Below, in pieces: positions 35,101-50,100 of a stretch of 64,000 nucleotides of DNA (its first letter is position 1; every line of letters begins with the position of its first letter). Under the pieces are notes generated by a model. That model did not search any database and was not told the DNA's origin. It saw only the letters and a program-made list of their open reading frames with translations. This stretch comes from Rhinopomastus cyanomelas (taxonomy: Eukaryota > Chordata > Aves > Bucerotiformes > Rhinopomastidae). Made by a program: the position numbers and the translations under genes. The DNA is taken from NCBI GenBank assembly GCA_013400115.1, contig VXBP01010266.1, positions 2,108,001-2,172,000 on the forward strand, in the 5' to 3' direction.

Positions 35101-38100
35101 GTTGCACTGCTAGACCTTGTATTAACAAATACAGAAGGACTTGGTGGTGTGAAAGTTGGGAGCAACCTTGGCTACAGCAACCATAAAATGGTGTTCAGTA
35201 TCCTGTGAAAAATAAGTAAGGAAACGAGCGGGATTTCAACTCTGGACCTCAGAAGAGCCAAATTGGCCTATTCAAACACTACTTCCTCCAAGCTCCATGT
35301 TGATGCATCCCTATAAGTAAGAAAGCAAGCAGAGGAAGCAGGACACCTGCATTGATGAGGTGTTCTACGATGCATTAAGAAGTGTGTGGCCAGTAGGTCT
35401 AGGGAGGTCATCCTCCTCCTCTATTCTGCCCTGGTGAGGCCGCATCTGAAGTACTGTGTACAGTTCTGTGCTTCCCATTTCAAGAGAGACAAGAGAACTA
35501 CTGCAGAGAGTCCAGTGGAGGCCAACAACAATGACTGGAGGCCTGGAACAGCTCTCTTACAAGGAAAGGATAAGAGACTCGACACGGAGAAAGAAGAGCT
35601 GTTTGACTTAGTTCTTACTTAAAAACCATGGAAGATGTTGCCAGATTATAAACACGGTGACTGACAAATGTCCCCTTTGCCAACTGAGTGATTAGCTGAG
35701 AAGAAGTGCAAGTGCTGGCACAAAGCCAGTTGTAAACACATTATTCAGATACAGCCAACTCATTTCCTATGCTGTACAGCTGACTTGTGATGAAAAATAC
35801 AAACCCCAGAGTCTAAACACGATGGGATGAAAACACACGGAGCACAGTGCTGCTCTGTGATTCACACATCAAACAAGTGGTGCTCTGCATGGCATCAGCT
35901 AACCCAGTCCTTCGCAGCAAGGTTTAGACATGCCGAAACCTCACAGCGTACCTGGGTCACAGTTACTTACATTCTACAGGAAGAAATACTTACCTATTGC
36001 CAAGGTCATTGCTTTGAGTTTGTCTCTGACTAGTTTCACTACCATGCTCTTTTGAAGTGGGGTAGAGCGACAACACAGTACTGAACGGCATCTCTTGGCT
36101 AGTGCAAGAAATTTATCTTCTAGTATAGGTTCCAGGGCATAAGCTAGAGTCCTTCCATCAATCACTAGGCCCAAGCTGGAAAGAACAGGGGTAGAGTTTG
36201 GGTACAGAGGAGTGAACCCAACAGTCATGTTTCCAGTAGCTTCGTCTATGGAGTTGATGGAAAATTTAGTCTCTACGCATTGCAGGCACTGTTCCAGTAA
36301 CACAGCACATGTCTCCTGAAAAAAATTCAAAATAAATATGCATGAGAGAAAAGAACATGTATTCAAACGTTTGTGTTTGCTGTTTATTTAGGCATAAGGA
36401 ATATGGGTGATGTCTTACATTTACTGCACTGTTAAAGTGTTAATTTCTAATAATCTTCTTTTCTGTTTGCTCTAAACACAATTCTTGCAGGAGATATGAC
36501 AGCAGTGAGGATTCAAAAGGCTTAAAATTTAATTGCACGTTAGCATGCAGCATTGTATACTAAACTCATTTCTTTTAGCTCTTCAGAGTGCTGGGAAATG
36601 ACAGTATCAGTACTGAGTTAAGTATGGTGATAAACACCAAGTGCATGTCTACAACTCAGATCAAACAGTTATGCATTGTTAAAGGCCAAATAGAGGTTAT
36701 TTAAGTTAATCCTCTCTCCCAGACATATTCAGCCAAATTATATTATTGAGAGTACAATACATTTAAAATGAAATGCTATTGGTGTTGCAGTAAAGTATGA
36801 CCAAAAAAATACCATGCAAAATCCATTTACCAGTTCAGTTGATAAACTCAAGAATGGAAAATGCTGTTATCTTTTCTTCCTTTGCAAAAGAGATGGGAGC
36901 TGGATACTCCTGGCCTACCTCTCTTCTGCTGATCTCAAGTCCAATTTTATCACCCCATTAAAGCACTATAGTACTATCACTCTGGTTGCTTGTATGTTAG
37001 ACCATATCAGTAAACTCTTTGTGACTGCTTGCAGCAAGCTGAGCACAGGAAAGAGCAGTATTCAGAAGGATCAGAAAAGGTCTGTTAGGAAGCAAGGCAT
37101 TGCTGTAGATGTGTTTTTCTGACTCAGTGTTAGCACTGAAATTTAACTATTGCTTCTATCTGCAGAGAAAAACCCAGCAGAGAAAACACGAATGACAGAG
37201 TTATATTAACACTACATTTCAGTGGTGTAAAGTAAATGTTCAAATTCTTAATAAGTAATAATTTTCTGTCCTTTCTCCACACATATTTAATTACAGGTTG
37301 CTACTGGAGACCCAGTGTGTCAGTAAGCAAAACAAGGGATGTTTTAGCAAAGAGACACATTTATGCTGCTATGGCGTATTTTCTTTCATGGTGGAGCTCA
37401 CGACACACAGTTACATGTCTTCAGTAAGTTTATGCTACATGAAAATGTGACTCAGAAGCATGATTCACTGAAAAGTATTCAAAGATATGTCCTACCTGAA
37501 AATTACAGATGAAGCAGGAAAAGATGAAAAACAAGAGAAGGAAAGGAGAAAAAAAGCAATCAAATTTTGGATTGTACAAGTTGAAAAGAGAGCAGAGCTA
37601 GTGCACAAGTAAACTTGCGTAGAGGGTCTGCTCACTGGTGATTCAGCATTCAAAGTGATTATTTCTTCATCGTGATCTAGTAGCTTGCAGGCATATGCAA
37701 TATTAACAGCCGTTTCTTGCTTGTCTCCAGTAAGAACCCAAATCTGCAGCCCAGCTTTGCGCAGGTTTGCAATGGTTTCTGGAACACCATCCTGCAGACG
37801 GTCTTCAATGCCAGTTGCACCTAAGCATATCGATAAAGCAAAACACTGCATGTTAAATAAACGCTTAGGGTTTGCCTCAAATTGTAAATTGGATTCAGAA
37901 ATGGCTAAACTACTCGTGGTTCCAAGACTTGGGCAGCGTTGTTTGGGTTTTGAGAGACAGGAGCACAAAGTAGCTGGAGTGATCATCTACTTGGCAACAG
38001 CACATTAGGCTGCAGACATAAACCTTCTCGTCTGTTGCTGCTTTTTGCTCTTGCAGAAAGACACTGGTTGCCAAATGAGATATAGAAGACAAAACACTGT

Positions 38101-41100
38101 AAATTTGCTTGCCATGATGTAAAATGTGGCTTTCTTACATATTGCAATGTGTTCTGCTAGTTTATAATAGACTGAGTATCTTTTCTCTGCCTCCATAAAC
38201 CGATTGACAAGAGACAAGGTTTTAAAAAGCCATTCAGGACCAAGCTCAGAGCTCCACCGTTTCAGAGCAGCATCAAACAGAGGAAATGTGAGCCCTCACT
38301 ACTAGAGAATGAGGAGGTAAAAGACATGCAAATTAACTTGGAACAACAGGAAAAGCAAGGTGAACCTCTCTCGGCTATTTCTTATTCCTATGGCTGTTCC
38401 TTGAAAAAAAACATTTGAGTAACAGCAGTCCACCTGAAGTCTGAACACCAGTCATGCAGGTGGAAATGCTCTTAAGGCAATGTCTGGAGAGCTATTATTA
38501 TCTAAATGGTGCAGCAAGGAAAAGATACCCCTTTTCCAGACTTACTTTTTCATTACCACAGCCTAATCATAGCTGATCACCGCAGAATATAAACCACAGT
38601 AGGAGTTTACTGGGATATGACTGAACCAGTAGTTTACTCCTGGCCAGAGCTCACTTATTTGTCTGGCAGTGCAACTTCACTTTGTGATGTTTTTTAGCCC
38701 TGCAGGGTGCAGCCAGAGCCAACAGGCACAACCATGGTGGGATCTTCCTGATTAATGTGCTCCCAATTAGTCACATCATGCTCCCCTTTAAGTCAGAGGA
38801 GAGAAACAGACTCTTCAGGGGTGTGATTCATCTAAACCTAAAGTGGGTATCTAAGACAGACCAAATGAATTACACTTTTTTTGGTGCCTTTCTCTGCCCT
38901 AGAGATCTGTAGTAGATGTATCAGAAGTTGTGTGAGGTGGATTTCACCTCCCAGAGACAGGCACGCTGGCAATTAGCAAAGGTTGTTATCTCCAACAGTG
39001 TTATGGCTGCTCCAATTTCTTTGCCAGAGAAAGCAGTTGGATGCTTGGAATAATAGCAAATACATTTTAGAATCTCTGTGCTTTCAACATCTCTGCTTAG
39101 CATAGGAAGAGTATGACTTGGATCTTGCAATGTATTTTACATAGACTGATTGAAATTGCATCATTATGAAGTATGGCAGTGGCCTTCTGCAGAACACACG
39201 GGCCCTGGGTGTGTGAGCTGAACGTGGTGCGTGTAAGGAGCTGATGCCTCTCACAAATGCAGTTTATGAACCATGCTTTATGAGTGTTGCTGGTGTGCTG
39301 GGAGTCATGGAAGTCTCTGGCACTAAGCTAACAAAGTTCTGTAGACTGTACGGGCCAAGTCCTCCTCCTCTTTAGAGCAGCAGCTCTCATTTATGATACT
39401 GTGTCAAATTCTCCCTTCATTTTGCTAGTGATGGGCAGGAATAAGGAAAACAGGGAATGTCTATTATTGAACGACACGCCACTCCTCTGCGGTGCTGCAT
39501 GTGACAGCCATGACAAAGCCTGAAACAAGCCAATTTCCGTACCGTCAGAAAGAAAGGATTTAATAGCCAAGCCTTCAGAGATTTTAACACATTTTAATTT
39601 CATGTCCAGTTCTCATTTCATTACCTAGCAGATGCAGATTCTTCTCTATTCGCAGTGCTGACTGAAAGAGAAGTTCTTCACGATTTTCTATAGATGATTC
39701 TGCTTCTAAATGACGTTTTAACCAACAGGCGTACTCTTCCTTGCTGAGAACCTATTACACAGAGTATGGGAGGGCACAGTCAGGGTGACACAGAGGCATT
39801 CATACTTCATAGAATCATTTCATAGAATCATAGAATCATTAGGGATTGGAAGGGACCTCGAAAGATCATAGGATGTTAGGGGTTGGAAGGGACCCAAAGA
39901 GATCATTGAGTCCAACCCCGCTGCCAGAGCAGGACAAAACTATCATCTAGCCCAATACCCCTTCACCAAATGAAATTTAAAAAAGGCTATGAATCAAGAA
40001 CAATAAATTAATAAATGCCTTCAGTAATCTTTGTCAAGACTCCCCCTCAAAGCAAGTCTGCATTTACTTACTCTTTTTGCAATACAGAGGGTCCTCAGCC
40101 CATCTACAGCATACAGATTAAGATAATTCTGAGTTTTGCTTTGGATTTTTTTTTGATGTTTGCCCCAAGGGTCATCTAGATAAGAATAAGAAAAGAAATT
40201 AGTGTTTGAAAAATAACAGCATCTGAATGGCCTCAGAGAATAAATACTTCTCTACAGTACTCACTGTACCAGTGCTTTTTAACTGATACTTTCAAGGAGC
40301 TGCTGATGTCTCCTGGGAAACTCAACTCAAACACCCTATTTAGAAAAAAACCCCTTGTCTTTTCTGTCTTCTCTTTTCAAAATTCATTGTGAATGTGTGT
40401 CAGAGAGGCTTTTTTCTTACTCCTTAAGTATTTGTTTGGTCTGAATAGATACAGAATTCTCGATAAGCTTTTCAGCAAACAATAATGTCAGAAAAAAGTG
40501 TGATTTCAAATACACTACTAGCAAATGCTTCTTCACATCCCATCAGGTGCAATGTAAAATGACAATTAAGAGCAGCACTTAGTTTTTCATCCAGGTTACT
40601 ATCTCAAAAGAAACAAAAACAGTGCTCTGTTTTGTATATCTAAGGGTCTGAAGGTACTTCTGCACTCCTACTACACACAAGTTCTAGGTATGACTGTGAC
40701 TTCACTTAAAGTTAATTTACAGTGGTGTAGACCTCACAGCTAGTTTCTATCTGGAATGCAGCAGCACGGTTTCCGTGTAGCTTTATTCTTCACTTCAAGA
40801 CATGTGTAAGAACTTAAAATCAGGTCTGAGCATCTGTTCCTTTTCTCTCTTCAGCTGGGTCTGGTTGAATGTGCTCACACTGCTATCAAAAAAGGTAATG
40901 AATGTGGTGGTAACACATTTGGTTCCATATCGTTACCTGAAATGATGTCTTCAACATTTTAAAAGAGGTGATACACATCTTTTTTATTATTTAGGATCAA
41001 GACAGATTCATGTATAATGTACTGTAGTAACAGTCTTAAATAATATGAATTGCAGGGTTACTACTAAAGAAAATTTACAGGCTGCTAAGTTTTTAGATTG

Positions 41101-44100
41101 GAACCAGCGCGTGAGACTGACCAGTAGCTTCGTGTTTATACACTGGCATGGTGTCCACCCAGGAGTTAGAGGCTCCAGCACAAACACATACAAGTACTGA
41201 AGCTGTAAGAAGGAAGGAGCTGGGATCTTGGAATCCTAATATTCTGGGGTTTGCTCCTGTTATCTCAAGCATGTATCAGCACATTTCACTCAGTATATAG
41301 CTACTTTCTCACCTTTAAATATCATTCAAGCCTTTCCAGACCCGTGAAGCTACTATCTCCTACCTCCAATGATCGATAAACCCCCCTTTAGCTCTTCATG
41401 TGCCTCAGAAGTCTTACTCTGTAAAGTATCTTGTTCTCATTAAGTCCAAAGCAGGGAAGAAACTTCCTGCACACAACCAAGTTGTGGAGTTTTTTTTTAG
41501 CTGGTATGCAGTGTCTATGCCGAGCAGTGTGACCACAGGCAAATGCCAGTGAAAACCAGCAAAGAATGATGCTGGTTTCAGAGGAATGATAAGGAGCCAG
41601 TGGTGTTCTGCTTGCTTCATTTCCCTCCATAATAGCAAACTGCAGAAAGCCAGTCCAGCCATTGTCTTCTCAATGACTTATGTTCACAGCTCCTGCATGA
41701 GCTGGGTATTGACTCAAACAGTAACTTTCTTATTTATGAACATGGTGACTGCTGAGATAAACAAAAAACAATACACTCTTGGGAAGGATTACAAGGCTTT
41801 TCAAACTATCTGTATGCTATCAGAAAGCACCAGGTTTCACAGTATCGAACAGGCAGGCAGGCAGAGCAAATGGAGTAAATTCAGAAACTTTAAAAGCTCT
41901 GAATCACATGGCAAGTTCTGGTTTTCTGTAAAACACAGCATTAGCTACAACATGACACCTTTGCTTCCCATTGTTCCTCATGTCATATTTTAAGGTGCAC
42001 TTCATCCCAAACAAACAGGACCTGACGTGATCCAGTCACGCAACGTGATGCTACTGTCGGGAGACTGGGGACGCAGTGGTTCCTTGATCTTTCAGTCTAA
42101 AAGCACAGGCACCTGAAAGTGTCAGAAGGCAGGCTTGACTTGTGTACAGTTCACAAGTCCCTGAGGTAATATGACTGAAAAGAGTGAGCACTGGGACTGG
42201 CTGTCAAATTGATCCCCTTACTGATGACTACTCTGTCAATCCACTTATTCCTCAATTCCTTTAAATGATCATAGTATCGTAGAATGTTTTAGGATGGAAA
42301 AAACCTTTACATCATCAAGTCCAACCGTTAACCTAACTCCACAAAGTTCAGTGCTGAACTATGCCCTTAAGCTCCATATCTACACAACTTTTAAACCCAT
42401 CCAGGGAAGATGATTCGGCCATCTCCATGGGCAGCCTGTTCCAGTGCCTGATAACCCTTCCAACAAAGAAGTTTTTTCTAATGCCTAACATAAACTTCCC
42501 CTGGTGCAAATTGAGGTCACTTCCTCTTGTCTGATCACTTGTCATTTGTGAGACCAGACCAACACCTGCCTCTCTGCAACCTCATTTCTGGTGGTTGTGG
42601 ACAGATAAATGTCTATTCTCACAGCACTACATCTCCTGTCACACTCATGGTCCACCATCACCGGAGAACAGGATGAAACCACGGTCAGATCCTAGAATCA
42701 CACAGAATCATAGAATCATTAGGGATTGGAAGGGACCTTGAAAGATCATCTAGTCCAATCCCCCTGCCACAGCAGGATCACCTAGACCATGTCACACAGG
42801 ATATGGATACTAGCCACAGCATAAGTCTTCTCAGCTCCCTTGCTCTTTCGAGAATTAATAACATATACACTGACATGAGGATACTGCAGGCAGGTACCAC
42901 AAACTCAGTTCCAGGAGTAAAGCTACGCAAAAGAATTGTCAAATGTTTTTCAGAGAGATCTGCTGAATGCACAGAATCACTGAAGCCAGCAGTGGCTCAG
43001 CGGGCTAAAGACCAAGGGAAACTGCTTATGACGTTCCAGTGGCTGCACTTTACATTGCTTGCAAAAGCAAAATATACTAAAACTCATAGCCCAATTTCAT
43101 GTGAAAAATTAAACAACCTTCTACAAAAAGCACAGTTTAAAAGCCACCCTCAATTCCCTTGCCTGGAAAGATGACCAAATCATTGTATTTGCCCAATCGC
43201 AGAATCTGCTCACTGCCAACACTGATCTTATGGAATTGTTTCTCCTTCCTCCTTCTCTGACAAACATCACCTTTGGCAATGTCACTTTCGGTTTTTTAAC
43301 TGGTCTTGATGCTTTTAACTAGGTGGGTCCTAGATCTGCCCAGAATTGTATGAGTGCTTCTTCGCAAGCTTCTAAGATCACAGTTTATTGCAAATGAAAA
43401 TCAAACCCTGTTTGTTATGAATACTTAGTAAGGATTGGACTAGATGATCTTTTGAGGTCCCTTCCAACCCCTAATGTTCGGTGGTTCTGTGTGGTTCTGA
43501 GATTCCCTCGATCCATTGAGTCTGCTCTGAATGGACACAGCAGCTTCAAACAGACATAGTGTGACAAAATAATGGAGACTTAGCAGAAGATAATATTTTA
43601 CCTCTTTTTTAATGCTCAGCTAACATTCTGAGAACTCATTTCCAAACACTATTTTCTAGGTATTAGGGATTCTCAGTACTACAAGATCTCTCAGTACTTT
43701 GGAGGGAAACAAGTTTCCACAGATGCTCTGTGTACCTTCTGTGATATCAGATCTTTACCAGAAAATCGTTCATGAATACTTTGTTGTTAGTTAAGAACAA
43801 GTTGTTCTTAATTTTTGGCTCCGATTTGATTTATATGGCTGTAAACAGAAAACTAATGCCAACTTTCTTTCGTATTTCATTCAAATAAAATTACACAGTA
43901 TAAGCCTTTCACAATTGTTTACTTCACTGATGTCCAAGTATCCACAAAGTCAAGGCACTAGTGAAACAGGGGCAGTACCTCTAGCACTTGTGGGCTCTGT
44001 TCATTCATACTAAAGTAACTTTTAAACAACGTTTAAATTCAGTGTTGAAAATATAGTAAATTAGATCGAAACTGACTTATGCAAACTGAAACCCATGTGT

Positions 44101-47100
44101 CTTCTCTAACTCCTGAAAGCTTACAAGGTTCTTCTTGAATCCAACTGATTAAAATTAGAAGCTAATTAAAGTTGGCACTATTTCATGCAACATTTGGATG
44201 CTGGAGAAGTCTCCATGCCCTAGGGAATGACTCCATGTTCACAGCTACATGTCTATTCTCTGTTACTCAGCTACATATTTGAAGCCAAGAATTCTTATCT
44301 GAAAGGCATCTCCCCCTTTCCCACAATCTTTCTGTATTGATGGTTGATTGAGACACAACATCTTTTACCGCCAGTCAAACCACCACAAACACAGTGATTT
44401 ATGCAAACATGTTGCAGCAAAAGGACATAGAGATTCATTAATGAAAGAAAGAGGAAGCTGCAGTACAAAGTGCTTGGATTTCATATAAAATACTCAAATA
44501 GCCAAGCGCTGCCAGATGAATCTTCCTCAAGTGAGTTTTAAGAAATTCCTTCAAAACAAAGTTTACTAGTAGAAGATTTTGCATAGGAATGAATTTGTTA
44601 GAGACTTTGCTGTAATTCTAAATATTATAAAAGAAGAGACAAGGCTCCCATTCTTCCATTCCCTATGTCCACAACAAAGGGTGGTCTACTTGCTAAGGAA
44701 GTCAATAAGTTACGATGCATTTTTCAGTAGTTAAGAAGAACCACCTGCCCCCACACTCCCACTAAAAGTAAGAAAGACAAGTACCTGAAGAGCAGGGTAG
44801 AAGAAGATCCATAATGACTGAATCTGCTCCTTTAGTGTAAACATTTATTTCATCTGTGAGAGGATGCCTCACCACCACTGACATTCTCTTCCTGACGGAA
44901 TCAAAGCCCAATGTATGTAATACTTCAAAGCTTAAAGTTCCCAGGTGAGGTAGCTCCAGTGATACCTGGTCAGACAGCCTTCCAACCAGAGAACAGTTAT
45001 ATGCCCTTGCTGCATAGACAAGAGCAGCTTCGTCTGGACTCTCTGCTTCATAACGGAGTTCTCCTTCCTCAGGTCCGCTCCCCACAGCTGTCCGGCCTTG
45101 CTGGGAGCTGTAGCCATTGTTATTCATCTGTGCAGAGTACGCCAGCTTCTCTTCCAGTTTTAATAAAGTGCTATCTGTAGATGTGGTTGAAAGCCCACTT
45201 ATTCCAAACCTGTGCACTGACTTGCTCGTAGCTAGGCTGGATGAACTGCTGCTGTTAGACCCGGAGGTCAAGCGACTTGGAGTGAATCTCCGTATGAAGT
45301 CTTCTATGGTTTTGACTGGAGACCGTAGTCCAAATCGATCTCGAACCTTGAGAGGGTAAAAATAAACCAATGAACAGAAGGAGAATTCTGTGACTGGTAC
45401 TCAGTTTAAGCAGATTCAACTAAGGAGGTGAATGTTTTTGAGAGCAAAAAGTAGTGGTATTTGATAAGGGAAAGGAAATGGACAAAATTAACTTGATAGC
45501 AAAGCAAAATGACTACAACTTCAGATTTGTACCTGTGTGAAAGCACGTACATTTGTATTAAACACTTTGTTCTTCTTTCACCTCAGATATCACGAGTGGA
45601 TAGACAATCAATGTTACGTACTAAAATCTATGGTTAGTAGGAAATACCAGCATTCTTTGCACATATTCAGTGAAAGCAGTAAAAAAAAAAACCAAGCTAA
45701 AGCAAGAGTTTTCTACTGAGAAGAGTGGTACCAGAAAAAATTTTTGAGAACCTGCCATTGTCAACAACATGCTGAAATAATGTTCACTGTATTCTCTTTT
45801 AGTATCAAAGCATTTTGCTTTAATTTCATCACTGATCTCAGTTTAGCTAAATGTTTTTTACAGATACTCTGCTATTAATAGTCCTAGTATACTCATAGTA
45901 ATAACTATTAAATTTTGTCCAACAGTGTGGCATTCCTGAAAGAGCAGAATTGAGCACTGTCCAAACATTTCCCTGGCACAAAAAGACTGCAGACTAGTTC
46001 ACTTTTCTTTCCAATCTGGAAGAGAAACACATAACAGACTTTTCTCCCAAATGGAAATTCCAGCTGCTGGATAGCTTTAACACCACATTCCATTCAAATT
46101 TTGTCTTGCAGATTATCCTGGGATGGCGTTTTTGAAATTCTGATTCATCAATGACACTGGCTTAGGCTGATTTAAACTGTAGGGATCACTATTGCTCATA
46201 ATGAGCTGAAGATGCATCTTTTACATACCTTGAGAGTTTTAATCAATGTTTCTCAAGTATATTCTCTGTTCAAACTTTTTACAATGTCTCAGCTTTTCCT
46301 GATTTGATTTGTATGTACAAAACATTAATGGACAGCTTAAATTCTTTTCTGAGAAGTCTTGTACATTTACAAATTAGTTTCCACACATACTTCAATTTAT
46401 TAAATGTGTAAGTTACAGAACAAGAAATCTGTTTCAGAGGTATCTTGAACTTGTTGGTAAAATCATATCTTACCTACTGACTAAACCTACTCAATCACAT
46501 AGCAGTGCTAATAGTTGTCTCACAACTAATTCTAGCGGTTCCTCACTAGAACAGGAGGTTTTCATCTTCCAAGTTTACCGGATAAATGAGTATCACAGTA
46601 TCACAGTAATGATAAGGTTGGAAAAGACCTTAAAGATCATCCAGTCCAACCTAAAACCAAATAAACCCAGTAATCCTCACATCAATACAAAAGAAGCCTA
46701 AGCTCTTTTCTGCTGTTTCTTTAACTCACCTTTTGTCTGGGCTGATTTGGTGCAGTAACCACAACGGTGTTGCATATAGTCAAAGCGATGAAGAAGTCAA
46801 AAATGTCACAAAGTTCGGGACTCAGATGGGACAATGGCTGTTCTTGGCTCCTCATGACCTCCAGATGCTTTGCACATTTGTTCACCTTTTCTAACAAGCT
46901 TGGATCAGGTGTGATGTCCTTTTCCTAGTAATAAATAGCAGTGATTAATGTCTGTGATTCCACAACTTTCCAAAGCAGCAACAAGCAATCAAATGATCCA
47001 AAGCAACGCCAATATTGAGTTTTTTGGTGAACTTACACTACAGAGGGTAGGTGGAGAAGACTGTTAAGACACCTATTCTAGACAAACAGTTAACAGTGAA

Positions 47101-50100
47101 CCTAACAATAGAAATGTAAGTCTGAAAAACTGTGTCATAAAGTCTTTCACCAGAGATAATTATACTGGCAACAATAATCCTCTCTGGTGGTAGTGGGTAG
47201 GAGACGAGTTACATACTAATATTGCTCCCTCTCTCCTGTTTAATTCAAGTTATTATCTGCTGCTAAAGGGTGGTACACTACAGGAGACAGAGAGTGAGAA
47301 AATTAGACAGCAATGAACATTCAAAGCTCAGCCTCACATAAGCAAAAATAAAATGAAACTGTTTCAGATTGTTCATTAGAGAACACATTTGAAGAGAATT
47401 CAGGTGACTTTCTACATTGAAACACAAAGCACTTTCCACTCAGTTTCACCAGTACTTCTCACTTATTTCATCTACCTTTTGTTGGAGTATACTCTGGGAT
47501 TTCTGAACACAGGAGGATGCAAGGATACAAAAGATTAAAAGACAAATGGATCTAAGGCTTTTTCATCAGTAGAATTTTACCTGCTGAAGCTCAGCAGTTG
47601 ATGAATCTGAGCAACCACAAAATCCCATGTATACAAACTGCAGTTTGGAATTGCACTGACTGACTGGAAAAATAAGTTCTATCAGTGCAAACAGCATATT
47701 TCTTTGTACATTTGTAATTTGTTTTTAAGTTGAATTTGTGTCAACACTGCAACACTGCAAAATCCATACATGGACAAGACTTGGCACTTAGTGACATGGT
47801 CTAGGTGATTGTGGTGATGTTAGGTCATAGGCTGGACTTGATGATCTTAGAAGTCTTTTCCAGCCTCAGTAATTCTGTGATTCAAGGTATTTAGATAAGA
47901 TCTACACCAACACTTTGTTGTTTTTGTACAAACAGCCATGACTACAGAAGAAAAAGTGCCCAGATGATGCCTGTAAGAGGCACACAACGTGCACTTTCCC
48001 TTTTCAGGACACTGTTCTGTTGAAAGATACAGGACACTGTGCATTTAACTCTCACGCCTTACCATTGGGCTACTGAATGCAGTGTGCTTCGAGAGTATGC
48101 TGGCTCTTTTTGCTTCAGCTCTGCTACCTGTGCGCCGGTGCGTTTTGGTGCTTTGGCTTCTGTGGATTACTTTGATGCTCTGATGGCTGCAGATACTATC
48201 ACGCTGGGATAGAGTTCCTCCTTTTGGGACTGCCTCATCTTCCTCAGAATCAAGTTCTTGGTACATTGCTAAACGTTTGGCTATCAGTAAAAATACAGAC
48301 AGAGAAACAGGGTGTGTGTTAAATGTGGCTGAGCAACAGGGAGAGGGCCAGTGACTTTGTTCAAGTGATCTGGTTTTGATATTACACAGTAAGAATGGAT
48401 GATTACATTATTAAGGGATAACAAAGTCTATGCTTACTTGAATAGTAGTATCTAACAGAGGATGAATATAGCACAATTAGAACTGTAATGCAATACACCA
48501 TCTCCCTCACCACCACACTGAACGGCAGTTAACTCACTGCTTTCCTGAAGACTATTGTACAGCTCAGCCCAATAAAATCAACCAAATAATTTGGTCCTCA
48601 TCTACAGTTTGATAAAGAAACAAACAGGCTTGGAAACTTTCTTGTCCAATAGAATATGGAGACTTCACAAGGAAGTGCATTCCAGCAACAACATCACATC
48701 TACCCAGTACTGACATCTGAAACATCCTGAGAACAACACACCTACTGAACACTGCTGCCCTTACTTTATAAACAGAGAGGAGGTAGAGACAGTGTAAAAG
48801 CCTTGCTCAAGGTCAGGGCCATCTTGTATTAAGTAAGGACACACAGCTAGATTCTTGACTCCTAGCCTAATGCTAAAGCATTCCTGCAGTCCATCCATTC
48901 CTGTCTGAACAGCAGGATAGGCAGGACAATGTAGTATCCAAACCAAGGTTTCCTCACCAGCTTCAACACTCGTCTCTGTGACAGTCTGCTGCAGTGAGCA
49001 ACACTGAATGTACACAGAATGAAGGATTTTCTCCAAATTCTACATTTTCACTGAATGCTTCCTCAGACAAGAATCCAGCTACGACAATTAGTGTTAGAAA
49101 CCAACCCAGACAGCTCTGACAGTTTGATATACAGAAGGTAGAAAAGGAACAGAAAGAAAAGATGTGAAACAGCTGTGGAATCCAGCCCCTCTAAATGGAC
49201 AGGCTCCATTTAGCTGCAACTGACACATAACATATTTTTCATTTCTGAAGACCACGGGCATTTAATAATCTGGGTCATTCATTGGGCAGGCATTTGCCTA
49301 TTTAACAGGTGTCTATTCCTTCCTTCATTAGGTATTCATTGCAAGGTTTTTCATTATACTCCCAAAACAATCCACAGTATCCAGATATAGAGAAATTTCA
49401 CACTTGTGGCTCAGCTTTGTTTTGATTCTCTGGTATTACAAAATCAGGTTTTAATAACATCAAATGATAAATCAGTATCATGTAAATTAGTTATTTAGGC
49501 TTTTAGAAGTAGATTTTTCTCCCAAAATACTTCCTGAGAAAAATCTTGCATTACATTACATACAGTGAGTTTGGCATGCTATTAGTTTTAGCAATCAAAT
49601 AAAAACCCATCCTCTCCATCCACAGAAATCTTCAAACATATCTCAGTTGTCAGAGAGTAGTCGCAGGAGTTAAAATCATACCACACACAGTGCATGGTGA
49701 TAGCTCTATCCATTAAGCATCAAATATGTGAGATTATTTTCAACTCTACTTGGAACATGTATGGGCTTTGTCTGAAATGTGGGAGCTGCAGGAGCTTTCT
49801 GGTCTTGGCTCTGAATGCACACCTGATTGCATGCCCAGGTACACAACATCCTGCACCACACTCTGCAAGAAGAAAACTCCAGCCATGGAGACAGAAAGGG
49901 CCATAGTGCATGTGCAGTAGAAGAGACTGCGGGACACACTGCAGATCATTTTTGCCCCACAGCTTAAATACAACCCTGCATCTCAAAGCCCTGAGGCTGA
50001 TGTACTAACTGGATGACTGAGGAGTTTCCCTCATTAGCTGCTTGATGTGATTCATGCTCCTCTGTGTTATGTGGTGGGAAAGAGGTTGTGGAATGGCACC

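Larger units (their letters stand above)
40176..44784 (-). other. ATP10A: ATP10A intron inside the N domain
   Basis: 4.6 kb with three CR1 pieces at 42267, 42700 and 43431. 40176-42266 and 43506-44784 show nothing recognisable. Confidence 0.8.

Noticed and set aside
41586..41993. 135-codon plus-strand frame inside an ATP10A intron
   Set aside because: It is antisense to the gene, has no recognisable domain and no splice context.
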